Below, piece by piece: positions 16,408-23,429 of a stretch of DNA of 42,762 bases. A program made the position numbers and the translations under genes. This stretch comes from Spirochaetaceae bacterium. GTDB taxonomy: Bacteria; Spirochaetota; Spirochaetia; DSM-27196; Alkalispirochaetaceae. The stretch covers positions 1 to 42,762 of the forward strand of contig REEH01000201.1 of the NCBI GenBank assembly GCA_007695175.1. The letters are read 5' to 3'. Under the pieces are notes generated by a model. It was not told the origin of the DNA. It ran no database searches and worked only from the letters and a program-made list of their open reading frames with translations. Within the stretch, counting starts at the first letter, position 1; each line of letters starts with the position of its first letter.

Positions 16408-16416
16408 TGATAGTAT
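16408..16416 (+). promoter_or_regulatory. Extended -10 promoter element of the antiporter gene
   Basis: TGATAGTAT has the TG-N extension next to a TAGTAT -10 box, 10 nt before the ATG at 16427. The -35 region is poor, as is common with extended -10 promoters. No Shine-Dalgarno sits in the gap. Confidence 0.4.
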
Positions 16417-16426
16417 TGCGACGACT

Positions 16427-17683
16427 ATGGCGTCGATTCTGACAGACCTGGTGGCTCTTCGCGATCTCATGAGTACCCACATCCTCTTCACCCTGGGAGC
16501 GATGCTCCTGGTGGGATACCTTACGGGCATTCTGGCGGGCAAGGTGGGGCTGCCGGAGATTACCGGATTCATTCTGGCGGGAGTCGTCGTGGGTGAATCG
16601 GGACTGGGGATCGTGCCCTTGAGAATGACCGCATCCATGAAAGTCGTTACCGAGGTTGCCCTGGGACTGATAGCACTCACGATCGGCAGCGAGTTCTCCC
16701 TGGTCAAGCTGCGTCGCATGGGCCGAAACGTTCTGGGCATAACGGGAGTTCAGCTGGCAGGAGTATTCGGACTCATCCTGCCGGTGATGCTCCTGGCGGG
16801 GATGGAGCTTCCCTTTGCCCTCATCATAGCCGCCATAGGTACGGCATCCTCCCCGGCTGTAGCGGTTGCGGTGGTACAGTCCCTGCGGGCACACGGCGCG
16901 TTCGTGGACTACCTTTACGCTGTGATCGCCCTGCTCGACGCGGGGGCGGTCATACTTTTCGGTATCAGTTTCTCCATCGCCGCGGGACTGATGGGCCTGA
17001 CAGCGGCCGGAGCCGGTCCGATCGTGCTCTTCCTGGCCGCCCTGAGTGAGGTGGTGCTCTCCCTGGTAGCCGGAATCGTCATGGGAGTCATCCTGCACGT
17101 GGCGGTACACCGGAAGAGTCGCACCAACGAGATCCTCATCATCACCCTGGGCATCGCCTTTACCGTAACCGCCGGGGCCATCGTATTTCACCTCTCGCCG
17201 CTCCTGATCAACATGACCGCCGGTGCGGTTCTGATCAATTTGACGCCCCGGCACAACCGGGTCTTCCGGATGCTGGAGCCCCTGACGCCCCCCATCTACG
17301 CGCTCTTTTTCGTGCTCGCCGGGAGCGAGCTCCAGATAGCACTCCTCGCGCAACCCCGGATTCTCATTCTCGGTGGGGCCTACATTCTCACCCGGGGGCT
17401 CGCCAAGTACGGAACGGTGTATCTTGGATCGGCTCTGACGGGAACGGCCCCGCCCATCCGCAACAATCTCGGTTTCTGCATGCTGCCCCAGGCGGGGGTG
17501 GCCCTGGGTCTCGTGCTTCTTGTTCAGGCATCCCCCCTCTCGAGCGGGATGTCTCCCGCCCAACTGGCGATGACCGGGACCCTGGTCAACGTTATTCTGC
17601 TCTCGGTCTTCGTCAACCAGCTGATCGGTCCACCCCTGGCAAAGGCTGCGGTCATCCGGGGTAACAGGATGGAGGTGTACTGA
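16427..17683 (+). CDS. Cation:proton antiporter, CPA2/KefB type, without regulatory domain
   Basis: 418 residues with about twelve hydrophobic segments. GYLTGILAGKVGLPEITGFI and the following GVVVGESGLGI are the hallmark N-terminal CPA2 segments, and IALLDAGAVILFGI is the likely ion-binding helix. It probably exchanges Na+ or K+ for protons across the inner membrane. The RCK/TrkA-N domain found at the end of Kef proteins is absent; regulation may instead come from the EIIA/PII-like protein encoded immediately downstream (TGATG overlap of one base). ATG 16427 is chosen because an extended -10 element ends 10 nt upstream; a second ATG at about 16470 is also possible. Confidence 0.85.
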   Translation: MASILTDLVALRDLMSTHILFTLGAMLLVGYLTGILAGKVGLPEITGFILAGVVVGESGLGIVPLRMTASMKVVTEVALGLIALTIGSEFSLVKLRRMGRNVLGITGVQLAGVFGLILPVMLLAGMELPFALIIAAIGTASSPAVAVAVVQSLRAHGAFVDYLYAVIALLDAGAVILFGISFSIAAGLMGLTAAGAGPIVLFLAALSEVVLSLVAGIVMGVILHVAVHRKSRTNEILIITLGIAFTVTAGAIVFHLSPLLINMTAGAVLINLTPRHNRVFRMLEPLTPPIYALFFVLAGSELQIALLAQPRILILGGAYILTRGLAKYGTVYLGSALTGTAPPIRNNLGFCMLPQAGVALGLVLLVQASPLSSGMSPAQLAMTGTLVNVILLSVFVNQLIGPPLAKAAVIRGNRMEVY

Positions 17684-18507
17684 TGGATCTGTTACAGGCA
17701 CTGCGGCCGGAATGCTGCTCCGTGAACCTGTCCGCTCACGACAAGGATGCGGTCCTGCGTCGCCTGGCGGAGCTGGCGTGCAAAAGCACGCTCATCGAAC
17801 CCATCGGGGTCGAACGGGTCTACCAGCACCTGAAGGAGCGGGAAGAACAGGGTTCCACCGGCTTCGGAAACGGAGTCGCCCTCCCCCACGCAGGGATCGA
17901 GGAACTGGAAGAGTTTGTCGTGGGTGTCGCCATCTCGCCCCGGGGCGTCGATTTCGGGTCCCTGGACCGGAAAAAGACCCGCATTATCGTGTTCATCCTG
18001 GGCCCCGCCGATGCAAGGGGTGACCATTTGAAGACCCTGGCGGCCGTTTCCCGACAGGTAAATGCTCCCCGCGTCCGGGAGGAGCTACTGAAGGCGCCCA
18101 CCGCCACCGCCCTCCATGAGTCCTTTGCGCGACGCCTCGGTGGCCAGGAGGAAAAGCGCGACAAGCCGCAGGCCATGAAACTGATCTTCGTAATCCTGTA
18201 TCTGGAGGAGCTGCTCTATGAGGTGCTGGAGTTCTTCCTTGAACAGGGGATTGAGGGTGCGACGATTCTCGAGAGCGCCGGCATGGGCCAGTATATTTCC
18301 AGCGTTCCCCTCTACGCGGAATTCATCGCTTTCATGCAGGAGCGGAAGAACCAGAGCCAGACGATCATCGCCCTCATCCCCTCCGATCGGGAACAGCAGA
18401 TCGTCCGGGGAATCGAGGCGATCACGGGAGACATGGACACGACGCAGGGAGCGATGGTGATGACCATGGACGTGAGTTTCCACAAGGGCACCATGAAGAT
18501 GATGTAG
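17683..18507 (+). CDS. PTS EIIA (fructose/nitrogen type) domain fused to a PII/CutA-like domain
   Basis: 274 residues with two modules. Residues 1-155 follow PTS EIIA type 2: STGFGNGVALPHAGIE carries His69, the residue phosphorylated by HPr in the family, and LDRKKTRIIVFILGPAD continues the fold. Residues 165-274 (MKLIFVILYLEELLYEVLEF, GIEGATILESAGMGQY, QTIIALIPSD) look like a ferredoxin-like PII/CutA-type sensor domain; I infer this from the pattern only. No PTS permease is encoded nearby. Translational coupling to the antiporter suggests that phosphorylation state or a small ligand controls ion exchange. Confidence 0.8.
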   Translation: MDLLQALRPECCSVNLSAHDKDAVLRRLAELACKSTLIEPIGVERVYQHLKEREEQGSTGFGNGVALPHAGIEELEEFVVGVAISPRGVDFGSLDRKKTRIIVFILGPADARGDHLKTLAAVSRQVNAPRVREELLKAPTATALHESFARRLGGQEEKRDKPQAMKLIFVILYLEELLYEVLEFFLEQGIEGATILESAGMGQYISSVPLYAEFIAFMQERKNQSQTIIALIPSDREQQIVRGIEAITGDMDTTQGAMVMTMDVSFHKGTMKMM

Positions 18508-18524
18508 CAGCGCCCTGTTGCCCC

Positions 18525-18553
18525 TTTCCGAAGCAGCCTGATTCTGGTACGTT
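18525..18553 (+). promoter_or_regulatory. Candidate promoter of the CobW-like gene, start-codon-proximal
   Basis: TTTCCG (18525-18530), 17-nt spacer, TACGTT (18548-18553) preceded by TGG (extended -10), then 6 nt to the ATG at 18560. No Shine-Dalgarno in the gap. Confidence 0.35.
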
Positions 18554-18559
18554 CTGCTC

Positions 18560-19669
18560 ATGATTCCCATTACATTGGTAACCGGTTTTCTCGGTTCCGG
18601 CAAAACGTCATTGATTGCCCACATCCTCGATAACACACCGGACCGCACCGTAGCGGTCGTGGTTAATGATATGGCTCCCCGCAGCATCGATTGCGTATAC
18701 CTGAGAGGTGGTGAGTTCCTCCAGACCGGGAGCGACGATCTGATCCGGGCGATTCCGGGCGGTCGCGTCGGTGCCGGAAAGCTGGAGACACTCCTGGAGG
18801 AAATACTCTCACTTCTCGATCAGGATCACAAACCGGAGGCGATTCTGGTGGAAACGTCGGGAGGGTCCCCCGCTCTTGTCCTGGCGGAGACACTCGAGAA
18901 TGAACCGCGCCTCGCCGGTCGGGCGCGCCTTGATTCCATCATTACCGTGGTGGATACGAGCGAGTTCCCCCGCTGGTGGAGTGACCCGCTCCTCCGGCCG
19001 GTGCTGGAGGACCAGATACGCGCGGCCGACCTGGTTATCCTCAACAAGTACGACCGGGCGGGGTTTTTCGGGCGCCTCCGCACCCGCATGACAGTCAGGG
19101 TTCTGCACCGCGCCGCGCCGGTGATTCTCGCGGAGTTCGGCAGGATTGATCCGGAGGAAGTTCTGAATACCGGTCGCCATGAGGGAAAAACACGTCCCGA
19201 TCGGCGCCACCGGAGCAACCCCAACCATTACCCCCTGGTGGCGCGACAACTGGAGGAGGTGAGACCCTTCCACCCGGAGCGTCTGCACCTGTGGCTCAGT
19301 CAGGATTGGCCCGGCATGATCCGGGTCAAGGGATTTCTGTGGCTTGCCACCGATATGGACCACGTCTACGTGGTCGATTCGATCGGTTCCCTGCGGGAAC
19401 TGGGCATGGAGGGCACCTGGTACGGCGCAATTCCGCCGGAGGACGTGCCGGATGATCCCGCAGTACAGAGCGCCCTGCAGGCCGGCCCCCACGGGGATCG
19501 CCGCCAGTCCATTACGGTAATCGGCACACCGGAAGCGGTGGAGCGGGAAATGCGCAATCTCCGGTCAGCTCTCCTGAGCGCAACGGAGCTTGACCGGGGG
19601 CCGCGGGGCTGGCGTGATCTGCCTGATCCGATTCAGCCCCAGTTCACGGAAACGGAAACGGAAGAATAG
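18560..19669 (+). CDS. CobW/COG0523-family GTPase lacking the CxCC metal motif
   Basis: 369 residues. TLVTGFLGSGKTSLIAHIL is the Walker A loop of the CobW/UreG/HypB group, ILVETSGGSPA corresponds to the Walker B region (normally E-x-x-G), and VILNKYD is the guanine-specificity NKxD motif. COG0523 proteins are GTP-dependent metal chaperones (zinc, cobalt, iron). At the place where the family has CxCC after switch I, this protein reads VYLRGGEFLQTGSDDLIRAI, with no cysteine cluster; the only nearby Cys is in SIDCVYL. The C-terminal CobW_C-like half (GMIRVKGFLWLATD and following) is present. Metal handling by the usual site is therefore doubtful. It is a single-gene unit; a start-proximal promoter is likely. 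Confidence 0.85.
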   Translation: MIPITLVTGFLGSGKTSLIAHILDNTPDRTVAVVVNDMAPRSIDCVYLRGGEFLQTGSDDLIRAIPGGRVGAGKLETLLEEILSLLDQDHKPEAILVETSGGSPALVLAETLENEPRLAGRARLDSIITVVDTSEFPRWWSDPLLRPVLEDQIRAADLVILNKYDRAGFFGRLRTRMTVRVLHRAAPVILAEFGRIDPEEVLNTGRHEGKTRPDRRHRSNPNHYPLVARQLEEVRPFHPERLHLWLSQDWPGMIRVKGFLWLATDMDHVYVVDSIGSLRELGMEGTWYGAIPPEDVPDDPAVQSALQAGPHGDRRQSITVIGTPEAVEREMRNLRSALLSATELDRGPRGWRDLPDPIQPQFTETETEE

Positions 19670-19691
19670 CCCGGAGGTGCGCGGGGGGACG

Positions 19692-19710
19692 CTGAGGGAC
19701 GCCCCCTCAG
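19692..19710. terminator. Hairpin between the convergent CobW-like and mltG genes
   Basis: CTGAGGG (19692-19698), loop ACGCC, CCCTCAG (19704-19710): a perfect 7-bp stem that includes the mltG stop codon (19707-19709). No T-run, so a terminator role is inferred. Confidence 0.45.
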
Positions 19711-20777
19711 TCCAGGTAGCGCGCTTTGGCGGCCAGGTGCTCCGCAAACGTTCGCGACAGGACGATCTCGTAATCGTGCTTGTGCAGAAAGAAAAGGTAC
19801 TCCGTATCCGAGGGATAAATCGCCGCCATGATGGCGTCCATCCCGGGGTTGCCGATCGGGCCCGGCGGCAAGCCCGCATTACGGTACGTGTTGTAGGGAT
19901 GCTCCACTGCCGTATCGGCAAAGGTGGGTTGGCGCCTGTTCGTGCCCAGCACGTAGTTAACCGTGGCGTCCGACTCGAGACGCATGCCTATCCGCAGGCG
20001 ATGCCAGAAGACTCCCGCCACGTCAGGCATCTCCGGCGCACCGGCCGATTCCTTCTGGACGATCGATGCAAGGGTGAGCACCTCGTGCAGCGTCCGCCCC
20101 TGCCGATCGATCTCGGAGCGCAACTCCGGGGAGACGCGGCGACCAAAGGTCACGAGCATTCGCCGGATAAGACTCTCCGGCGTACTCTCCGGGAAGAGGC
20201 GATACGTTTCCGGGAAGAGATACCCGTCCAGGATCGTGTCGTCCTCCAGGGGGCCAAGAAAATCAAAATCACGGTAGCTCTCCTGCATCACCACCGCTTC
20301 CCGGAACTGCTCCGCCTCAAAAAGTCCGATATACTGCAGGTGCGAGGCGATATCATCGAGACTCCATCCCTCGGGAATCGTCACGGTGATCTCTTCAAAA
20401 AGGGCGTCTCCCGCCACGATCCTGGCCAGGATTTCCGCCGGCGACTGCCTGGAGGACACCTGATACCGTCCCGCCTGCAGGCGCGTCTGGAACCCGCGGT
20501 ACCGGCCGTACCACTCCACCAGGCGCGCATTCCGGGCGAGGCCCGCCGCCACCATCGAACGTGAAACGGTGCGCAGCCCCTGGCCGGGCAGGATTTCGAG
20601 GATCATCTCCGGCGGTGCATCATCCGGTGATTCCGGCGCCTCCCCTATCTCCCCGGTCCCCTCCAGGGGCCGGTAGAGCTGGTTCTGTATCACCATGTAT
20701 GCGCCGGCCGCGCCCAGAACAAGAACCAGGAGAACCACCAGCGCAACGCCCGCCGTCAATACTAAAGACCGCTTCAT
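19707..20777 (-). CDS. mltG: Endolytic murein transglycosylase MltG (YceG-like)
   Basis: 356 residues: a short cytoplasmic start, one membrane helix (residues 6-30), then a periplasmic LysM-like region and the YceG domain. The enzyme cuts nascent peptidoglycan glycan strands near the membrane. Recognisable blocks are VTIPEGWSLDDIASHL, LASIVQKESAGAPEMPDVAGVFWHRL, MRLESDATVNYVLG, YNTYRNAGLPPGPIGNPG and FFLHKHDYEI. The normally strict E-G-[WYF]-x-x-P-x-T-Y motif reads LDGYLFPETY: Asp184 where the family has the presumed catalytic Glu. ATG 20775-20777 is used; a longer frame adds 37 residues upstream of the membrane helix without support. A -10 box lies 9 nt upstream. Confidence 0.9.
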   Translation of the reverse strand: MKRSLVLTAGVALVVLLVLVLGAAGAYMVIQNQLYRPLEGTGEIGEAPESPDDAPPEMILEILPGQGLRTVSRSMVAAGLARNARLVEWYGRYRGFQTRLQAGRYQVSSRQSPAEILARIVAGDALFEEITVTIPEGWSLDDIASHLQYIGLFEAEQFREAVVMQESYRDFDFLGPLEDDTILDGYLFPETYRLFPESTPESLIRRMLVTFGRRVSPELRSEIDRQGRTLHEVLTLASIVQKESAGAPEMPDVAGVFWHRLRIGMRLESDATVNYVLGTNRRQPTFADTAVEHPYNTYRNAGLPPGPIGNPGMDAIMAAIYPSDTEYLFFLHKHDYEIVLSRTFAEHLAAKARYLD

Positions 20778-20786
20778 GTGTGCCCT

Positions 20787-20816
20787 ATTGTAAAACCTCC
20801 GCCCCCGCCGCGGCAA
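20787..20816 (-). promoter_or_regulatory. Candidate mltG promoter, start-codon-proximal
   Basis: On the minus strand TTGCCG (20816-20811), an 18-nt spacer and TACAAT (20792-20787), with the ATG 9 nt after the -10 box. The predicted leader is 2-3 nt. Confidence 0.4.
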
Positions 20817-20886
20817 CCATCGCGGGGCACAACAACCGGCAGTGACTCCTACCAACATTTCCGGCAGCAGTGTATTCTGGAGGAGC

Positions 20887-21393
20887 ATGAAAGAGGGAAC
20901 GCCGATCTATGGACACTCCCGGGGCTATCGTACCCTAGCGATGGTATCCCTGCTGGCTCTCCTTCTCTCCATGACCAGTCTGTCGGAGCCGCGCAGGGCC
21001 GGCCCGGTAGCCGTCACGGGCAGCGTCGGCTTTGCCCTTCTTGCCGTATACGCCTGGAGTCGCTCCGCCCGCCGCACGGCGGTCATGACTATCGAGGACG
21101 AGGGATTCTGCATCTGCGATCCCGCGATCGCCCTGGGACTGCTCCCCTTCGAGGAGATCCAGGAGATCAGGATCTACGCTACCCTGGAGCGTCCCCTGGT
21201 TGCGTTCCGCCTGCTGGATCCCCGGCGGCTCGGAAAACGGACGCCCCTGGTGATGAGAATCGTCCTTCGACCGCTCTGGGCCGTACGACGATACCAGGTG
21301 GTGCTCGAACTGGACCGCTTCAACGATCAGATCATGGCAATCAAGACCACCGCCCTCAAGGCGGGAATTCCCGTGGTGAGCGAGCTGGTGTGA
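20887..21393 (+). CDS. Small membrane protein resembling the STM3941 family
   Basis: 168 residues: two hydrophobic segments (about residues 15-30 and 37-55) separated by a short polar turn, followed by a soluble beta-rich part (VMTIEDEGFCICDPAI, LPFEEIQEIRIYATLERP) that resembles a PH-like fold. STM3941-family proteins have this layout; their function is unknown. GGAGG lies 8 nt before ATG 20887. The stop codon overlaps the pabBC GTG by 4 nt (GTGA), so the two genes are translationally coupled, with no evident functional link. Confidence 0.55.
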   Translation: MKEGTPIYGHSRGYRTLAMVSLLALLLSMTSLSEPRRAGPVAVTGSVGFALLAVYAWSRSARRTAVMTIEDEGFCICDPAIALGLLPFEEIQEIRIYATLERPLVAFRLLDPRRLGKRTPLVMRIVLRPLWAVRRYQVVLELDRFNDQIMAIKTTALKAGIPVVSELV

Positions 21394-23396
21394 TCAGCCG
21401 GGCGATCCTGAGAACCGGACCCAACCGGTGGACGCAGTTCGAGGAACCCCTCGCGGCAATCCTCGTAGAGGACTCACCCGGCCGGATCCCGGAGGCGCTA
21501 CGCCTGCTGGAAGAAGAGGTAGAGGGCCGGGGTGTCCCTGCCGTTGGTTTTCTCACCTACGAGGCTGCCGCCGCGTATGGCCTGGCGGTGCACGAAACAC
21601 CCCGGAAGGCAACCGCACCGGGCGCGACCGCCCCGATCGGCGGCAGCCCCGCTCTCCCCCTGCTCTGTTTCGTGCTCTTTGGCCGACGCCGGGACGCCAC
21701 TGCCCTGATGAGTGCCGACCCGCCCTGCGGAAAGGGCTACAATGCCGGGCCCTGGCGCAACAGCCTGGAGGAAGCGGCCTACCGGGAACGGATACAGCGG
21801 GTTCGCTCCTACCTGCGCGCGGGAGACACGTACCAGGTCAACTTTACCTTCTCCATGACCGCCCCCTTTTCCGGTGATTCGGAAGCGTACTTCCGTGACA
21901 TGTGCGCCGCTCAGGATGGGGAACACGCGGCGTATCTGGAACTGGAGAGTGGAATCGCAGTGCTCTCGGCGTCGCCTGAACTCTTTCTCCGACGGGAAGG
22001 CTCCCGCCTTTTCGGCCGGCCCATGAAAGGCACCGCTCCGCGGGGACTCACTGCGCGGGAGGACCGGGCAAACGCGCGGAATCTGCGGCGTTCCCCCAAG
22101 GAACGCGCGGAAAACCTCATGATCACGGACATGATACGCAACGACCTGGGCCGGATCGCGATCCCCGGGTCCGTGACTGTGCCTCGACTCTTCCAGGTGG
22201 AGCGATATCCCCGTGTTCTGCAGATGGTCTCCCGCGTGGAGGCACGAAGCGACGCGTCCCTGGCGGAACTGCTGGCCGCCACATTCCCCTGCGCCAGCAT
22301 CACCGGTGCGCCCAAGAAACGCACCATGGAGATCATCCGGGAGCTGGAAAGCGGCCCCCGGGGTATCTACACCGGTTCGATCGGGGTGCTCTATCCGGGG
22401 CGGCGTATGCGCTTCAACGTGGCCATCCGCACCGTTGTGGTGGACCGCCGGAGAGGTTGCGCCACCTTCGGCGTGGGCGGGGGCATAGTCTGGGACTCCC
22501 TGCCCGAGGGGGAATACCGGGAGTGCGCCACCAAGGCAAACATCCTGGCCGATCCGCAGCCACCGGTGACCCTCCTGGAGACGCTCCGGTGGAGTCCGAC
22601 CCGGGGAATAACACTCTACGAGGGACACCTGCGGCGCCTCCGCTCGAGTGCCCGCTACTTCCGCATACCCCTCACCGCCGGCCACGGACGGGATCTCCTG
22701 ACCGCGGAATCACTGGACCGGCGGATTGCCGATGTCGCGGGCAACAGCGCGACGCCCCATCACACCGGGGACTGGCGCGTCCGGGTCCTGCTCAGCCGGC
22801 GATCGCTGGAGCTCCAGGCGGAACCAATCCCGGGTCCGCCGAGAGACCCCCTGGCACCCGATGCCGCCCCCCCTCAGGACTACCTGCCCGGGGGCGAATG
22901 CGCCGGCCTGCCGGAGCGCACGGTAGCGTTCTCGCCGGATCCGATCCCGGAAGGGATACCCTGGATCCACCACAAGACGACGCGGCGGGACCTGTACCAG
23001 GATCGGCTTTCGGCGTTTCCTGGTGCCCAGGACGTTCTGCTCTGCAACGGCGCGGGAAACCTAACCGAAAGCTGTACCGCCAACATCCTTGTGACGCGCC
23101 GCACCGGGCCGCGGGGGGATGCCGGGCGGCCGGGGGATGCCGGGCGGCCGGGCGAAGCCGAGTGGTACCTGGCAACCCCGCCACTCACGGAGGGCCTCCT
23201 GCCGGGAGTCTTCCGGGAATGGCTTCTTGCCCGCCGGGGAGTCACGGATGATCCCTGGACGCCCGGAGGGCTTTCCATCCGGGAAGAACCGATTCCCGTA
23301 AGCGTTCTCCGGGAGATACGGGAGGGGGAGGCGGACCTGTACCTGGTCAACTCCCTGCGGGGATGGATGCGGGCCACGCTGCTGCCCGATTCTTGA
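21390..23396 (+). CDS. pabB: Fused aminodeoxychorismate synthase component I / aminodeoxychorismate lyase (PabB-PabC)
   Basis: 668 residues. Residues 1-390 are a PabB chorismate-binding domain: GDTYQVNFT, SPELFLRREG, PMKGTAPRG with Lys213 (the PIKGT lysine that separates PabB from TrpE), ITDMIRNDLGRI, ITGAPKKRTMEIIRELE and FGVGGGIVWDS. Residues about 395-668 are a class IV PLP aminotransferase-type lyase: LYEGHLRRLRSSARYF, HHKTTRRDLYQ (Lys529, expected Schiff-base lysine) and NLTESCTANI. Together they convert chorismate plus ammonia to p-aminobenzoate for folate. PabA (glutaminase) is not in the window. GTG 21390 is used because it overlaps the previous stop; the much longer open frame upstream reads through another gene. 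An 18-bp tandem repeat lies in the C-terminal part. Confidence 0.92.
   Translation: MISRAILRTGPNRWTQFEEPLAAILVEDSPGRIPEALRLLEEEVEGRGVPAVGFLTYEAAAAYGLAVHETPRKATAPGATAPIGGSPALPLLCFVLFGRRRDATALMSADPPCGKGYNAGPWRNSLEEAAYRERIQRVRSYLRAGDTYQVNFTFSMTAPFSGDSEAYFRDMCAAQDGEHAAYLELESGIAVLSASPELFLRREGSRLFGRPMKGTAPRGLTAREDRANARNLRRSPKERAENLMITDMIRNDLGRIAIPGSVTVPRLFQVERYPRVLQMVSRVEARSDASLAELLAATFPCASITGAPKKRTMEIIRELESGPRGIYTGSIGVLYPGRRMRFNVAIRTVVVDRRRGCATFGVGGGIVWDSLPEGEYRECATKANILADPQPPVTLLETLRWSPTRGITLYEGHLRRLRSSARYFRIPLTAGHGRDLLTAESLDRRIADVAGNSATPHHTGDWRVRVLLSRRSLELQAEPIPGPPRDPLAPDAAPPQDYLPGGECAGLPERTVAFSPDPIPEGIPWIHHKTTRRDLYQDRLSAFPGAQDVLLCNGAGNLTESCTANILVTRRTGPRGDAGRPGDAGRPGEAEWYLATPPLTEGLLPGVFREWLLARRGVTDDPWTPGGLSIREEPIPVSVLREIREGEADLYLVNSLRGWMRATLLPDS
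23114..23149 (+). repeat. Two exact 18-bp tandem repeats inside pabBC
   Basis: Units 23114-23131 and 23132-23149 are identical and encode GDAGRP twice, followed by a degenerate third start (GEAEW). Being a multiple of three, copy changes would keep the frame. Confidence 0.85.
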
Positions 23397-23423
23397 CCCG
23401 CTCCGGCGCCGGCGGGGTATACT
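23393..23423 (+). promoter_or_regulatory. Candidate promoter of the thioredoxin/CcdA-like gene, start-codon-proximal
   Basis: TTGACC (23393-23398), 19-nt spacer, strong -10 TATACT (23418-23423), then 6 nt to the ATG at 23430. No Shine-Dalgarno in the gap. The -35 box overlaps the pabBC stop. Confidence 0.45.
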
Positions 23424-23429
23424 CCCCGC

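Noticed and set aside
20778-21389. N-terminal extension of pabBC to 872 residues
   Set aside because: It runs through the small membrane protein gene in another frame; PabB similarity begins at GTG 21390.
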